Origin: Tenacibaculum sp. M341
GTDB taxonomy: Bacteria > Bacteroidota > Bacteroidia > Flavobacteriales > Flavobacteriaceae
Assembly: GCF_004337695.1 (NCBI RefSeq)
Contig: NZ_SJXJ01000008.1
Span: 1 to 64,000 of the forward strand
Direction of reading: 5' to 3'
DNA length: 64,000 nt
The position numbers were made by a program, and so were the translations under genes. This document shows, in pieces, positions 8,101 through 17,061 of this stretch (position 1 is the stretch's first letter; every line of letters starts with the position of its first letter). The notes below the pieces were generated by a model. That model was given only the letters and a program-made list of their open reading frames with translations, was not told where the DNA came from and made no database searches.

Positions 8101-8210
8101 CCTAAATTGTCAGTTCGAGTGCTTTTGAGGCACGAAAAAGTATATCGAGAACTATTTTGGAGTTACAATTTTCCTTTACTTAATTAAGAAAAAAATACTC
8201 GAATTGACAG
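8101..8210. repeat. dispersed element with terminal inverted repeats, copy A
   Basis: It begins CCTAAATTGTCAGTTCGAGT and ends ACTCGAATTGACAG; the two ends are near-perfect inverted repeats (TGTCAGTTCGAGT versus TGTCAATTCGAGT on the other strand). A second copy lies at 24811-24938. The first 30 bp are identical in both copies and the middle is diverged. It has no ORF, so a small non-autonomous (MITE- or REP-like) element is the likeliest explanation. Confidence 0.75.
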
Positions 8211-8256
8211 CATTTTACTCCAAATGCACAAATAGTGTAAAGTTTAATACATAAAC

Positions 8257-9003
8257 TTATTTAAGTGTACGGAACTTTTTAATAATTTGCTTGTAACGCT
8301 CGCTAAGAGTAACATGATGCTTTCCTTGTAGTAAAATAAGATTATCTGAAGGAACAATTTCCACTACTTTATCAATATTTACAATATAGTTTCTATGTGT
8401 TCTACAGAAAACATTTTCATCTAACAGTTTCAAAATTTTAGTTAAAGAAATAAGAATAACAAACTTCTCTTTTTCTGTAATAATATTACAGTATTTTTCT
8501 TCTACTCCAATGTAAATAATATCAGATAATTGTACTTTTTTAAGCGATTTACCTTTTTTAATAAATAAGTTATCATTGCTAATAACGGTGTCTTCTTCTT
8601 CTGTAAAAAACACATCATTTTGATCGTAAAACTTTTCAATAGCCATTTCAATAGCATACAATACTTCTAACTCATTAAAAGGTTTTAGTAAAAAACTATA
8701 AGGCTTTGTTAGTTTAGCACGCTCAAAAATTTGCCTGTCGGTAGAACTGGTTAAAAACACAAAAGGTTTTGAAGCCTCAGGAACGGTGTTAATAGTTTCT
8801 GCAAAGGTAATACCTTCGGGTACACCATTTAAAAAGATATCAATAATAACAATATCAACCTTTACTTTGTAAAATAAACTAAGTGCTTCTTGAAAATTTC
8901 TGGCAACCCCTGCAACTGTATAATTATTGTCTTCTAGTAGTTTAGAAAGTTTATCACTTTGTGCAACGGTGTCTTCAATAATTAATATACTAACATTATC
9001 CAT
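8257..9003 (-). CDS. LytTR-family response regulator
   Basis: A response regulator of 248 residues when started at the ATG at 9003 (MDNVSILIIEDT). An in-frame ATG at 9030 exists, but it would put nine extra residues before the first receiver strand. The receiver domain (about 1-120) shows the acidic pair IIEDT, the phospho-acceptor region VDIVIIDIFLNG, a conserved Thr/Ser (FLTSS) and the KP motif (LLKPFNELE). The LytTR DNA-binding domain follows (about 145-245; FCRTHRNYIVNIDKVVEI is characteristic). The start codon overlaps the end of the upstream histidine kinase gene by 8 nt, so the two are translationally coupled partners. Confidence 0.93.
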   Translation of the reverse strand: MDNVSILIIEDTVAQSDKLSKLLEDNNYTVAGVARNFQEALSLFYKVKVDIVIIDIFLNGVPEGITFAETINTVPEASKPFVFLTSSTDRQIFERAKLTKPYSFLLKPFNELEVLYAIEMAIEKFYDQNDVFFTEEEDTVISNDNLFIKKGKSLKKVQLSDIIYIGVEEKYCNIITEKEKFVILISLTKILKLLDENVFCRTHRNYIVNIDKVVEIVPSDNLILLQGKHHVTLSERYKQIIKKFRTLK

Positions 9004-10777
9004 TTGGCTGAGTTTTGGGTAAAGATACAATCATTTTTGTTCCTTTTCCTAACTCGCTTTTTATATTGAATTTTCCGTGGTTTTTATGAATCATAGATTT
9101 CACTAAACTCAAGCCTAAACCAGTACCCAATACTTCTTCATGTTCTTTTTTATGCAATAGTGCAGAATCTTTTAATAATTCTTGTCTGGTGGCTTCGCTC
9201 ATTCCTAAACCAGTATCTTCTACAATTAAGTTCCAAAAATCACCAGCTTCTTCTGAATATACTTTTAAAGCTCCGTTTGGTTTTGAAAACTTAATAGCGT
9301 TATCTAACAAGTTTCTAAGTATAATTTTTAAAGATTCCTGATCAGCGTAAATTAATGCTTTTTTGCTAATTGAATTTTCAAAACTTAATTCTTTTTCAAA
9401 AAGGAGGGGTTTGTAATTATACGCAACATGCTCTACTATAATAAACAAACGTAACGACTCAATATGAAAATAGCCTTGATTGGTTTGGAGCAATGCCCAG
9501 TTTAATAAGTTATCTAGTAATCCGTAAGCACCATTTACAATAGCACTGTTTTTTTGTAATAAACCTTCTAAAGCATTAATGTTTTTTGATTGTAAATTGT
9601 CTAACAAAACGGTATTACTAGTTTTTAACGCATTTACTGATGAACGTAAATCATGACTTACAATAGAAAATAATTTGTCCTTTGTATTGTTTAATGCATC
9701 TAAGTTTTCTTTTTGTTCAGCAATAATTTTATTTCGTTTTACCTTTTCTCTATAGAAATAGATACTTACAAATAACAATAGTAAAAGAACACTTGCAATG
9801 TAAATAACATTGTTTCGTTGGGTTTCTTTTAATTCATTTTCTACTTGTAAAAAGTCTACTTCTTTTTGCTTTTCTTTTACAGCGAATTCTTTCTCTTTTT
9901 TTGCGACTTCATAGATTCTATTTTGATTATTTAAGGAATCACTCCATTTCAACATTTCTTTTCTATAAACTAGAGCTTTTTTAAAATCTTTACGATTTTC
10001 TTCTACTACAGACATATTTTCAGAAGTAGTTTCTCTGTATTTGAAAACTTCACGTCTCTTTTCATCAGATTTAATATGTTCTATCTTTCTATGAGATATA
10101 CTTAAATCTTTAGATAGTTTATAAGCCTTTTCAAAGTAAGGTATTGCTATATCATCTTGATATCTTGTATAGTATAAATTTGCGATATTTACATACTTAC
10201 GGATTAGTTTTATAGTATCTGTTTCATTTTGATAGCTTTTCTTCAGATATATCTCCGATTTCTCATATTTCTTCAAAAACAAATAGCATAATCCGATATT
10301 ATCAAAAATATCATTATAATTCAAATAAAGTAATTTATTTTTAGGAATAGATTCTAGTTGTTTAAAATATGATAAAGCTTTATTGTATTTCTCTAATTTT
10401 AAATTCAAAATTCCAAGATAAAATTTTATTCTATCAGAAAATTTAAAATTATTAGAAACTAACCTTAGTTGGTTAATTGCTTCTTCATAAACTTCTTTTT
10501 TATTTAAAGCAATTCCTCGGAATAAATAACAATAGTTTTTAACTTGTATATCTTGTTTTTTTATACTCAGTTGTTTTTGTGTATAAATTAAAGTTGAATC
10601 CCATTCTTTTTGAGAAAAGTAGTAAGATGCTTTCTTAAAATTTTTGAAATGTTGAAAATTAGAAGTTTTTTTTAGAACATTTGAGAAAAAAATACTATCG
10701 TTAATATTTTTTTCTTGAGAATGAATTGAATTGACTAAAAAAATAAAAAAAATAAAAAAAAGTTTGCTATGTGACAT
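8996..10777 (-). CDS. TPR-containing membrane sensor histidine kinase
   Basis: A sensor kinase of 593 residues from the ATG at 10777 (MSHSKLFF); a further in-frame ATG lies 18 bp upstream. The layout is an N-terminal signal sequence, a periplasmic region with tetratricopeptide-like helices (about 40-260), a transmembrane helix (YIASVLLLLLFVSIYFY, about 330), a coiled coil, then the kinase core. The H-box is FSIVSHDLRSSVN with His375 as the phosphorylation site. N-box NLLDNAIKFSKPNG, DTGLGMS and GTGLGLSLV motifs of the ATPase domain are intact. This periplasmic TPR / TM / HisKA layout paired with a LytTR regulator is common in Bacteroidetes. The gene ends inside the start of the regulator gene. 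The signal sensed is unknown. Confidence 0.93.
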   Translation of the reverse strand: MSHSKLFFIFFIFLVNSIHSQEKNINDSIFFSNVLKKTSNFQHFKNFKKASYYFSQKEWDSTLIYTQKQLSIKKQDIQVKNYCYLFRGIALNKKEVYEEAINQLRLVSNNFKFSDRIKFYLGILNLKLEKYNKALSYFKQLESIPKNKLLYLNYNDIFDNIGLCYLFLKKYEKSEIYLKKSYQNETDTIKLIRKYVNIANLYYTRYQDDIAIPYFEKAYKLSKDLSISHRKIEHIKSDEKRREVFKYRETTSENMSVVEENRKDFKKALVYRKEMLKWSDSLNNQNRIYEVAKKEKEFAVKEKQKEVDFLQVENELKETQRNNVIYIASVLLLLLFVSIYFYREKVKRNKIIAEQKENLDALNNTKDKLFSIVSHDLRSSVNALKTSNTVLLDNLQSKNINALEGLLQKNSAIVNGAYGLLDNLLNWALLQTNQGYFHIESLRLFIIVEHVAYNYKPLLFEKELSFENSISKKALIYADQESLKIILRNLLDNAIKFSKPNGALKVYSEEAGDFWNLIVEDTGLGMSEATRQELLKDSALLHKKEHEEVLGTGLGLSLVKSMIHKNHGKFNIKSELGKGTKMIVSLPKTQPNG

Positions 10778-10836
10778 AATAGCAAACTTAATCAAAAGAT
10801 TATTTTTTTTTTGATTTATTTTTATTTTAAAATAAA

Positions 10837-11148
10837 TTAATCAACTATGACTCTTGTACCTCTAGGAGTTGTAGGATCACCTACTGTGTCGTCACCTTCA
10901 GGTAATACAGTCCATACATTGATTGATTCACCAGAGTAACCAGCATGAGTTACAGTTAAAGAAGCACCAGCTTGTGCGATTATTTCATATTGTATACCAT
11001 AGGTACCAGTAGCTCCAGGTTCATTGTTTTCAACAAAAGCGTAACCAGTTACTGTACCGTCTGCAGTTGTTCCAGTTAAAGTAAAATCAGTACCAGATAA
11101 ACTAGCTGATAAAGTAATGTCAATTCCGTTAATAGTTAAATTTGCCAT
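10837..11148 (-). CDS. small beta-rich hypothetical protein
   Basis: A 103-residue protein if started at the ATG at 11148 (MANLTINGIDITLSAS). The upstream ATG at 11175 adds nine residues and is less likely. There is no signal peptide. The sequence is Thr/Gly-rich with alternating strands (FTLTGTTADGTVTGYAF, GIQYEIIAQAGASLTVTHAG) and a charged C-terminus (PTTPRGTRVIVD). No family is recognised. In composition it resembles the signal-less beta proteins at 4711-5671, but no direct alignment was convincing. It lies 59 bp upstream of the kinase gene on the same strand; a link with that system is speculative. Confidence 0.6.
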   Translation of the reverse strand: MANLTINGIDITLSASLSGTDFTLTGTTADGTVTGYAFVENNEPGATGTYGIQYEIIAQAGASLTVTHAGYSGESINVWTVLPEGDDTVGDPTTPRGTRVIVD

Positions 11149-11318
11149 AATAAATTTTAGTGTTTGGTTAAACATTTTAGACTATGACAACAAAACAACA
11201 AAAACTATGTTAAGTATTAAAGTAAAATAGGTATAAACGTGTTAATTTTTTGGTACAAGTGTAATTATTATTGGCATAGGAAATAATATAACAATAATTA
11301 GAGGGCATTGCAATACGA

Positions 11319-12062
11319 TTAAAACCGAATGGCTAATTTTTTCATTAGTCGTAGTACTTCAACATACAACCAAACTAAGGTAATTAACAATCCCCAAGTA
11401 GCTAACCATTCTCGCTCTTTAGGATATCGTCCAACTTGCTTATCTATGTAATAAAAATCTAGCATTAAAGAAAAAGAAGCAACTATTGTAGTAACTACAT
11501 TAAATCCAATGGCTGTCCAAGAAGTGCCCCATAAAAAAGAAACATCAATATTAATAAACCATAAAATCCAGCCAATAAAATAAAACAAAAATATAGTGGT
11601 AGTAGCCGAAATGATGATTGCTTTAAACTGTTGGGTTACTCGTATTAATTTAGTTTTGTATAAGAAAAGCATAACAAAAAAAGTAGTAATGGTAACCGCA
11701 ATTGCTTGGAAAGGTAGATTTGGAAATTGTTTATGAGCATAAGCACTAATTCCGCCTAAGAAAAAAACTTTAGCAATGGCATAAATAGGTAATAAATATT
11801 TTGCAGCACTATGTTTAAATGAAATAAACAAACTACAAATAATAGCCAAAAACATTCCAATAGCGGTGTGCCATTTGATAATAACTCCAGAGAAAAATAA
11901 TTTCCAAGTATAAGAAGAAGAAATCAATACAATGGTAAGCATGGCAAAAGATTTTAGAATGATTCCGCCAATACTCATTTTACTTTTACTAAATGAACGT
12001 TGTTTTTTCCAAAAGTATCTGTTGAAAGCAGGATTAGAAGTGCGTAAACCAAAAACAGCCAT
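11319..12062 (-). CDS. Bax inhibitor-1/YccA family membrane protein
   Basis: A 247-residue integral membrane protein with about seven hydrophobic helices between residues 30 and 240. It belongs to the BaxI_1 group (Bax inhibitor-1/YccA): a soluble N-terminus with SNPAFNR (near residue 9), followed by the helix bundle with conserved acidic residues in the last helices (LDFYYIDKQVG, EREWLATWGLLITLVWLYVEVLRL). Bacterial relatives are proposed calcium-leak or protease-modulating proteins; the function here is not known. It is monocistronic and divergent from ruvC. Confidence 0.9.
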   Translation of the reverse strand: MAVFGLRTSNPAFNRYFWKKQRSFSKSKMSIGGIILKSFAMLTIVLISSSYTWKLFFSGVIIKWHTAIGMFLAIICSLFISFKHSAAKYLLPIYAIAKVFFLGGISAYAHKQFPNLPFQAIAVTITTFFVMLFLYKTKLIRVTQQFKAIIISATTTIFLFYFIGWILWFINIDVSFLWGTSWTAIGFNVVTTIVASFSLMLDFYYIDKQVGRYPKEREWLATWGLLITLVWLYVEVLRLMKKLAIRF

Positions 12063-12361
12063 TTGTTGTAATGTGTTGATTATCTTGTTTAAGATACGGA
12101 AAATAGTTGTATGTTAGGAGTTAAGGAGTTAAGGAGTGGAGGAGTTATATTGAATTTTTATAGAGCTGTTGATTATTATAGTGTTACGAAAAACTCTCTT
12201 TTCTTTGTTCTATCAGCGAAGCGGTCTACAGTCTTTAACTAGGTGTCAATAATACCTAATTTAAGAACATTTTGCAAAGACTTCCAATCTCAAACCTTCT
12301 GTCTTTAACCTTTCAAACCAAAAGAATTGACTAATTTTGTATTTGTAGAAAGTTTGAATAT

Positions 12362-12916
12362 TTGAAGACAGAAAAAATTATATTAGGAATAGATCCAGGT
12401 ACTTCCATTATGGGGTTTGGTATTATAAAGGTGATTGGAAAAAAAATGGAGTTTGTTCAAATGAACGAATTGATATTGAAAAAGTACGATGATCATTATT
12501 TGAAGTTGAAACTGATTTTTGAAAGAACGATTCAATTAATTGACACTTACAATCCTGATGAAATTGCTTTAGAAGCTCCGTTTTTTGGTAAGAATGTTCA
12601 GTCGATGTTAAAATTAGGACGTGCACAAGGTGTAGCAATGGCTGCAGGATTATCTCGTGAAATTCCTGTTACTGAATATGCACCGTTAAAAATAAAAATG
12701 GCTATTACAGGTAATGGTAAAGCGAGTAAAGAACAGGTAGCTTTGATGTTAAAATCGTTATTGAATTTAAAATCGATACCTAAAAATTTAGATGCTACCG
12801 ATGGTTTGGCAGCTGCAGTTTGTCATTTTTATAATTCAGGAACTAAAGTAGGTGGAAAGAATTATACCGGCTGGGCTGCATTTGTAAAGCAGAATGAAAA
12901 AAGAGTGAAAAAATAA
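12362..12916 (+). CDS. ruvC: crossover junction endodeoxyribonuclease RuvC
   Basis: A 184-residue Holliday junction resolvase acting with RuvAB in recombinational repair. The RNase H-like core is intact: GIDPGT with Asp11, EIALEAPFF with Glu71, and DATDGLAAAVCH with Asp144 and Asp147 are the four acidic metal-binding residues. The start is the TTG at 12362; there is no upstream in-frame start and a later start would lose the first catalytic Asp. The last codons (AGAGTGAAAAAATAA) are duplicated 1.8 kb downstream just before hemW (see the 19-bp repeat), suggesting that ruvC and hemW were once adjacent. Confidence 0.97.
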   Translation: MKTEKIILGIDPGTSIMGFGIIKVIGKKMEFVQMNELILKKYDDHYLKLKLIFERTIQLIDTYNPDEIALEAPFFGKNVQSMLKLGRAQGVAMAAGLSREIPVTEYAPLKIKMAITGNGKASKEQVALMLKSLLNLKSIPKNLDATDGLAAAVCHFYNSGTKVGGKNYTGWAAFVKQNEKRVKK

Positions 12917-12920
12917 ATAA
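12902..12920. repeat. 19-bp direct repeat, left copy (overlaps the ruvC stop)
   Basis: AGAGTGAAAAAATAAATAA, covering the last four sense codons and stop of ruvC plus 4 bp. It is identical to 14701-14719 in front of hemW. The pair brackets the LRR lipoprotein gene exactly. Confidence 0.9.
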
Positions 12921-12939
12921 TCAATTTGAAGATTTGAAA

Positions 12940-14667
12940 ATGAAAATTAGAGTTTTGTTATTTCTATTGCTAAGTGTTTTTTTAAATTCATGTACAAGAG
13001 AATTAACAAACGAAGAGTTAGCTTTAAATTACGAAAAAGCAGTAAAAGAGAAAGATTGGAAAAGTGTAGTTTTGTTGTTAGACGAACAAATAAAAAGAAC
13101 TCCTAGTAAAGCCGATTGTTATTTTTCTAGAGCAATGGCATTATCAAATCTAAAAGAAAATAATCAAGAAAGAATTATAAAAGATTTGACAAAATATTTG
13201 GAGTTTGTGCCAGAGGATGAAGTTGCTATATTTATTCGGATGCAAGCATATTTTGTTAATTTAGAATATAAAAAAGCTTTAAAAGAAGTCGAATATTTGA
13301 TAAATAAAGTAGGAGAGAATCCTTTTTTATTAACTTGGAAAGGTTGTATTGCTTTTGCTGATAGAGATTTTGATTTGGCAGAACAAGCATATGATAAAAG
13401 ATTACATTTACCAGGTGTTTACGACGATTTAAAGAATGCTTATTACTACTGGGTATATTCAAAGTATTTTGGAGGGAATAAAGTTGGAGCAGAATGGGAT
13501 GCTTCTTTTTTAGAAGCCAGAGGATTTAAAAAAGATGACTCTTTATTGAAAGCTATAGTCAATGAAGACCTGGTTTTTGAGGAGTTGATTAATTTTGAAA
13601 TACCATCAATAACTCTTAAAGAAACTAGAGAACAATTAAAGAGTGAATGTTCAGATTTAGATATATTTCAAGGGAAAAATTATTTCAGATCTGAGTTAAT
13701 GGAACAATTAGCACATCTTGAACGCGTGACTAACTTGAAAGAATTATTAAATGATAAAGAAAATATATATAATTTAAATTTATCGTATTCAGACTTAACT
13801 GAATTGCCTAAAGAGATATTTCAATTTATTAATTTACAAACATTAAATATTTCTAATAATAAATTTAAAGATAAAAGTAAATTGTTCAAAGATTTGAGTA
13901 AGTTACCTAACTTGAAGGTCATATCGCTTAATAATTGCTATTTGAGAAAACTTCCAGATGAAATAAAGTTATTAAAAAATATAGAGGTATTAGAATTGGC
14001 AACTAATGGGTTTTCAGAAATAAATGAAAGCATAGGAGAATTAAAGAGATTAAAGTTATTGGGAGTCAGTAATAATTCAAGGTTAAAAAATTTACCAATG
14101 TCTATTTCTCAATTAAAATGTTTACAGCGTTTAGATGTTTCAGGAACAGGCTTAGAAAGTTTGAGAGATGAATTAGCCTATTGTTCAGAATTAGTTAGTG
14201 TTTCTGCAAATGCATGTAAAATTAAAAAGTTACCTAAACAAATAGGATATCTAACGAAACTTAAACACTTTAATTTAGGTGCTAATAAAATTCAAAAATT
14301 GCCTGAAAGTTTTGTGAAACTAAGTTCATTAGAAGCATTGAATTTAGGAGGGAATGATTTAACAGAATTACCTAAAAATATTCAAGAGTTAAAAAGTGTT
14401 ACATGGGTAAGTTTAGATTTTAATAGATTTAAAGTTTTTCCTGAAGAGATTTTTACTTTAAAAAACGTAACAACTATTTGGGTTCATAATAATGCCTTTG
14501 CAAACATTCCAGAAGAAGTCGCAACTTTACCGAAACTAACTCATCTTTTAGTAGATCATGAGATGATTTCTAATGATAATATTCAAAGATTAAAGGAAAT
14601 TAATCCTAAATTATATGTGGTGAAGGAAGACTCTAGAAAATATGTAAAAGGAAAAAAGAGAAAATAA
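12940..14667 (+). CDS. lipoprotein with TPR-like and leucine-rich repeats
   Basis: A lipoprotein of 575 residues from the ATG at 12940 (MKIRVLLFLLLSVFLNSC, lipobox FLNSC). Residues of about 20-230 are helical repeats of TPR type. From about residue 270 there are roughly ten leucine-rich repeats of the bacterial/plant-type L-x-x-L-x-L-x-x-N-x-L pattern (for example LNISNNKFKD, LELATNGFSEI, LNLGGNDLTELPKNI). The protein ends in a lysine-rich tail. Surface or periplasmic protein-protein binding is likely; the partner is unknown. It lies between ruvC and hemW, bracketed by an exact 19-bp duplication of the ruvC tail, so it looks like an insertion into an ancestral ruvC-hemW operon. TTG codons just upstream (12934) are not needed as start. 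Confidence 0.85.
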   Translation: MKIRVLLFLLLSVFLNSCTRELTNEELALNYEKAVKEKDWKSVVLLLDEQIKRTPSKADCYFSRAMALSNLKENNQERIIKDLTKYLEFVPEDEVAIFIRMQAYFVNLEYKKALKEVEYLINKVGENPFLLTWKGCIAFADRDFDLAEQAYDKRLHLPGVYDDLKNAYYYWVYSKYFGGNKVGAEWDASFLEARGFKKDDSLLKAIVNEDLVFEELINFEIPSITLKETREQLKSECSDLDIFQGKNYFRSELMEQLAHLERVTNLKELLNDKENIYNLNLSYSDLTELPKEIFQFINLQTLNISNNKFKDKSKLFKDLSKLPNLKVISLNNCYLRKLPDEIKLLKNIEVLELATNGFSEINESIGELKRLKLLGVSNNSRLKNLPMSISQLKCLQRLDVSGTGLESLRDELAYCSELVSVSANACKIKKLPKQIGYLTKLKHFNLGANKIQKLPESFVKLSSLEALNLGGNDLTELPKNIQELKSVTWVSLDFNRFKVFPEEIFTLKNVTTIWVHNNAFANIPEEVATLPKLTHLLVDHEMISNDNIQRLKEINPKLYVVKEDSRKYVKGKKRK

Positions 14668-14700
14668 AAGATAGCCTCAATAACTATTAAAGTTTGAGGT

Positions 14701-14719
14701 AGAGTGAAAAAATAAATAA
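14701..14719. repeat. 19-bp direct repeat, right copy (upstream of hemW)
   Basis: AGAGTGAAAAAATAAATAA, identical to 12902-12920. Here it lies 12 bp before the TTG start of hemW and supplies the A-rich leader that the ruvC tail would have supplied in an uninterrupted operon. Confidence 0.9.
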
Positions 14720-14731
14720 CTCATTAAGAAA

Positions 14732-15865
14732 TTGTCAGGAATATACATTCACATACCATTTTGCAAACAAGCATGTCATTATTGCGATTTTCATTTTTCT
14801 ACTTCTTTGAAACGAAAAGAAGAAATGATTCAAGCCTTAATAACAGAACTCAAATTGCGTAAAAAAGAATTTGAAAAAGAACAAATAGCGACTATTTATT
14901 TTGGAGGCGGAACCCCAAGTGTGTTACATCAATCTGAGATTGAACAGATCATATCAGCAGTGTATGAGTATTATGATGTGATTTCAAATCCTGAGATTAC
15001 TTTAGAGGCAAATCCTGATGATTTATCTGAAGAAAGAATTTTAGAAATAGCAAAATCTCCAGTAAATAGATTAAGCATTGGTATTCAATCTTTTTTTGAA
15101 CACGATTTAAAACTAATGAATCGTGCACACAATGCAGAAGAAGCAAAAAAAAGTTTGTCAATTGCAACTCGCTATTTTGATAATATTTCGATCGATTTAA
15201 TTTACGGAATTCCGAATGTTTCTAATGAAGCATGGAGAGAGAATATACAAACAGCACTGTCATTTGGAGTTCCACATATTTCTAGTTATGCTTTAACCGT
15301 TGAACCCAAAACAGCTTTAGAACGATTTATTGAAAAAGGTGTGATTGATAATGTGGATGATGAAGCTGCACAAGAGCAATTTTTAATTTTAATTGATGAG
15401 TTAAATAAAGCAGAATTTGTCCATTACGAATTATCAAACTTTGGAAAAGAAGGCTTTTTTAGCAAGAATAACTCTGCCTATTGGCAAGGGAAAAAATATA
15501 TAGGAATTGGTCCGTCGGCACATTCATTTAATGGCAAAGAAAGAAGTTGGAATATAGCTAACAATGCAAAGTATATAAAGACTTTAGAGCAGAATGAATT
15601 GCCAAATGAAATAGAAGAACTTTCTATAACAGATAGATACAATGAATATGTAATGACTGGTTTGCGAACTATTTGGGGGGTGTCTTTTGATAAAATAGAA
15701 AGAGATTTTGGAGCACAGTATTTAAAGTACTTGAAAATGCAGTGTAAAAAGTTTATTACTGAAGAGTTGTTGTTTATTGAAAATGAAACATTAAAAACAA
15801 CACGAAAAGGGAAGTTTTTAACAGATGGAATTGCGTCTGATTTATTTATGCTGAATTTGATGTAG
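14732..15865 (+). CDS. hemW: radical SAM heme chaperone HemW
   Basis: A 377-residue protein of the HemW / oxygen-independent coproporphyrinogen oxidase-like family, now regarded as a haem chaperone. The radical SAM cluster motif CKQACHYC (Cys11, Cys15, Cys18) is at the N-terminus. GGGTPS for S-adenosylmethionine binding and the HemN_C region at the C-terminus are present. The spacing C-x3-C-x2-C without an added cysteine is the usual HemW form. The start is TTG at 14732, immediately before the conserved SGIYIHIPFC. It is co-directional with ruvC and carries a copy of the ruvC 3' end in its leader. Confidence 0.95.
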   Translation: MSGIYIHIPFCKQACHYCDFHFSTSLKRKEEMIQALITELKLRKKEFEKEQIATIYFGGGTPSVLHQSEIEQIISAVYEYYDVISNPEITLEANPDDLSEERILEIAKSPVNRLSIGIQSFFEHDLKLMNRAHNAEEAKKSLSIATRYFDNISIDLIYGIPNVSNEAWRENIQTALSFGVPHISSYALTVEPKTALERFIEKGVIDNVDDEAAQEQFLILIDELNKAEFVHYELSNFGKEGFFSKNNSAYWQGKKYIGIGPSAHSFNGKERSWNIANNAKYIKTLEQNELPNEIEELSITDRYNEYVMTGLRTIWGVSFDKIERDFGAQYLKYLKMQCKKFITEELLFIENETLKTTRKGKFLTDGIASDLFMLNLM

Positions 15866-15878
15866 TTTATATTACTTA

Positions 15879-16448
15879 ATGTTTATGAAAAAGGGAATTG
15901 AAATTATTAAAGCTATTTTGTTAATGGCTTTTTTGGTGTTTTTATATTATTTCTCAAAAGAATTTTTAAAGAGTGAACGTGTGTATTATTCTGAAATAGA
16001 CGTTGAAAATTTAAAAGAAAATAGTTTTTGGTTTATATTGATTTTAGTTTGTTTCATTGTAATATTACGTTTCTTTAGTAATTTTAAAATGTTGAAGGGA
16101 GTTGATGAAGTTTTCGGATTCATTTTTAATACTGGATTTGTATGTTACTTTCTTTTTAGTATGTTTCAGGCGTCAATACTAGGTTCATATTTATATTTTA
16201 ATAGAATAATTGAAAACTCAAAAAATGAAGAACTATTTCATTCATATAGAATACATGGAATGTATCCATATGATGAATCGTATAAGTTAAGATGGTTGTA
16301 TGATTTTGAGTCTGAAGAAATAGTGAGAGAAGATTTTATAGTCAATTATGAGGATTATATGAGCTTGAATGAAGGAGATTCAGTAAGATTTAAGTTTAAA
16401 GAAGGTTACTTTGGGATTAAACATTCTCCTGAATATGAAAGAAAATAA
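15879..16448 (+). CDS. small integral membrane protein of unknown function
   Basis: A 189-residue protein, starting at ATG 15879 or at the third codon (ATG 15885). Three hydrophobic segments are visible: about 9-27, 49-65 and 80-103. A soluble acidic C-terminal domain (about 110-189) is rich in Tyr, Glu and Asp and ends in EGYFGIKHSPEYERK. No family is recognised. It begins 13 bp after hemW and its end overlaps the start of the cupin gene by 14 nt, so it is probably cotranscribed with both. It belongs to the group of accessory genes between hemW and the cyclase gene. Confidence 0.75.
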   Translation: MFMKKGIEIIKAILLMAFLVFLYYFSKEFLKSERVYYSEIDVENLKENSFWFILILVCFIVILRFFSNFKMLKGVDEVFGFIFNTGFVCYFLFSMFQASILGSYLYFNRIIENSKNEELFHSYRIHGMYPYDESYKLRWLYDFESEEIVREDFIVNYEDYMSLNEGDSVRFKFKEGYFGIKHSPEYERK

Positions 16449-17013
16449 CCTATTTGATGAAGCTTTAATTGATAATATGAAATTTTCAAACCCTATAATT
16501 AAAGATCAGATTGAAATACTAGAAAGTTCAAAACATCAATTATTGTTTCGAACTATTTTAGCAGCCAATGGAGGACAGAATCAATTGCATTATCATACAG
16601 CCATAAAAGAAATTTTTAAAGTCAGAAAAGGTAAATTAACAGTTGTAGTTGGTGATTCAAAAAAGGTTTTAACAGAAGGGGATGAGGCAATTATAAATAG
16701 TGGAGTACATCATATGTTTTTGAATGTATCGGAAGAAGAAGCAGTATTTGATGTAACAGTTGAAAATCCGAAGAGAATGATTGAGGGTTTACAGATTATG
16801 TATGGATTGGCTAGTGATGGAAAAATAAACAGCAAAGGATTACCAAAAAATATTTTTCATACTGTTATAGCATTAAAAATGCTGGATGCTTTTTCTCCTA
16901 AATATCCTTTTGTAATTCAAAAGAGTATAATTTCTTTACTATCATTTTTAGGTACACTTTTCGGAGTGAAAAAAAAATTACTAGATAAATATTGTTTAAT
17001 AAAATTGACCTAA
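16435..17013 (+). CDS. cupin-domain protein
   Basis: 192 residues from the ATG at 16435. A TTG-started version from 16411 would overlap the previous gene further and is less likely. The cupin core is at about residues 38-110: HYHTAIKEIFKVRKGK gives the H-x-H...E...G first motif, and EGDEAIINSGVHHMFLN the second with its metal-binding His. The C-terminal 70 residues are not cupin. They hold a mildly hydrophobic helix (SIISLLSFLGTLFGVKKKLL) that may touch the membrane. Substrate is unknown. The reading frame overlaps the end of the upstream membrane protein gene by 14 nt. Confidence 0.8.
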   Translation: MKENNLFDEALIDNMKFSNPIIKDQIEILESSKHQLLFRTILAANGGQNQLHYHTAIKEIFKVRKGKLTVVVGDSKKVLTEGDEAIINSGVHHMFLNVSEEEAVFDVTVENPKRMIEGLQIMYGLASDGKINSKGLPKNIFHTVIALKMLDAFSPKYPFVIQKSIISLLSFLGTLFGVKKKLLDKYCLIKLT

Positions 17014-17061
17014 AGACTTTTTGAATAAGGAAATTAGGAGAAACAAAGTATTACTTTACAC

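Larger units (their letters stand above)
7787..8256. other. 470-bp repeat-bearing intergenic region
   Basis: No gene was found. It carries two different dispersed inverted-repeat elements, at 7910-8025 and 8101-8210, separated by AT-rich sequence. Such elements are typical flavobacterial intergenic debris. Confidence 0.6.

Noticed and set aside
12423-12638. Minus-strand frame within ruvC
   Set aside because: It lies entirely within a recognisable RuvC frame that has all four catalytic acidic residues.
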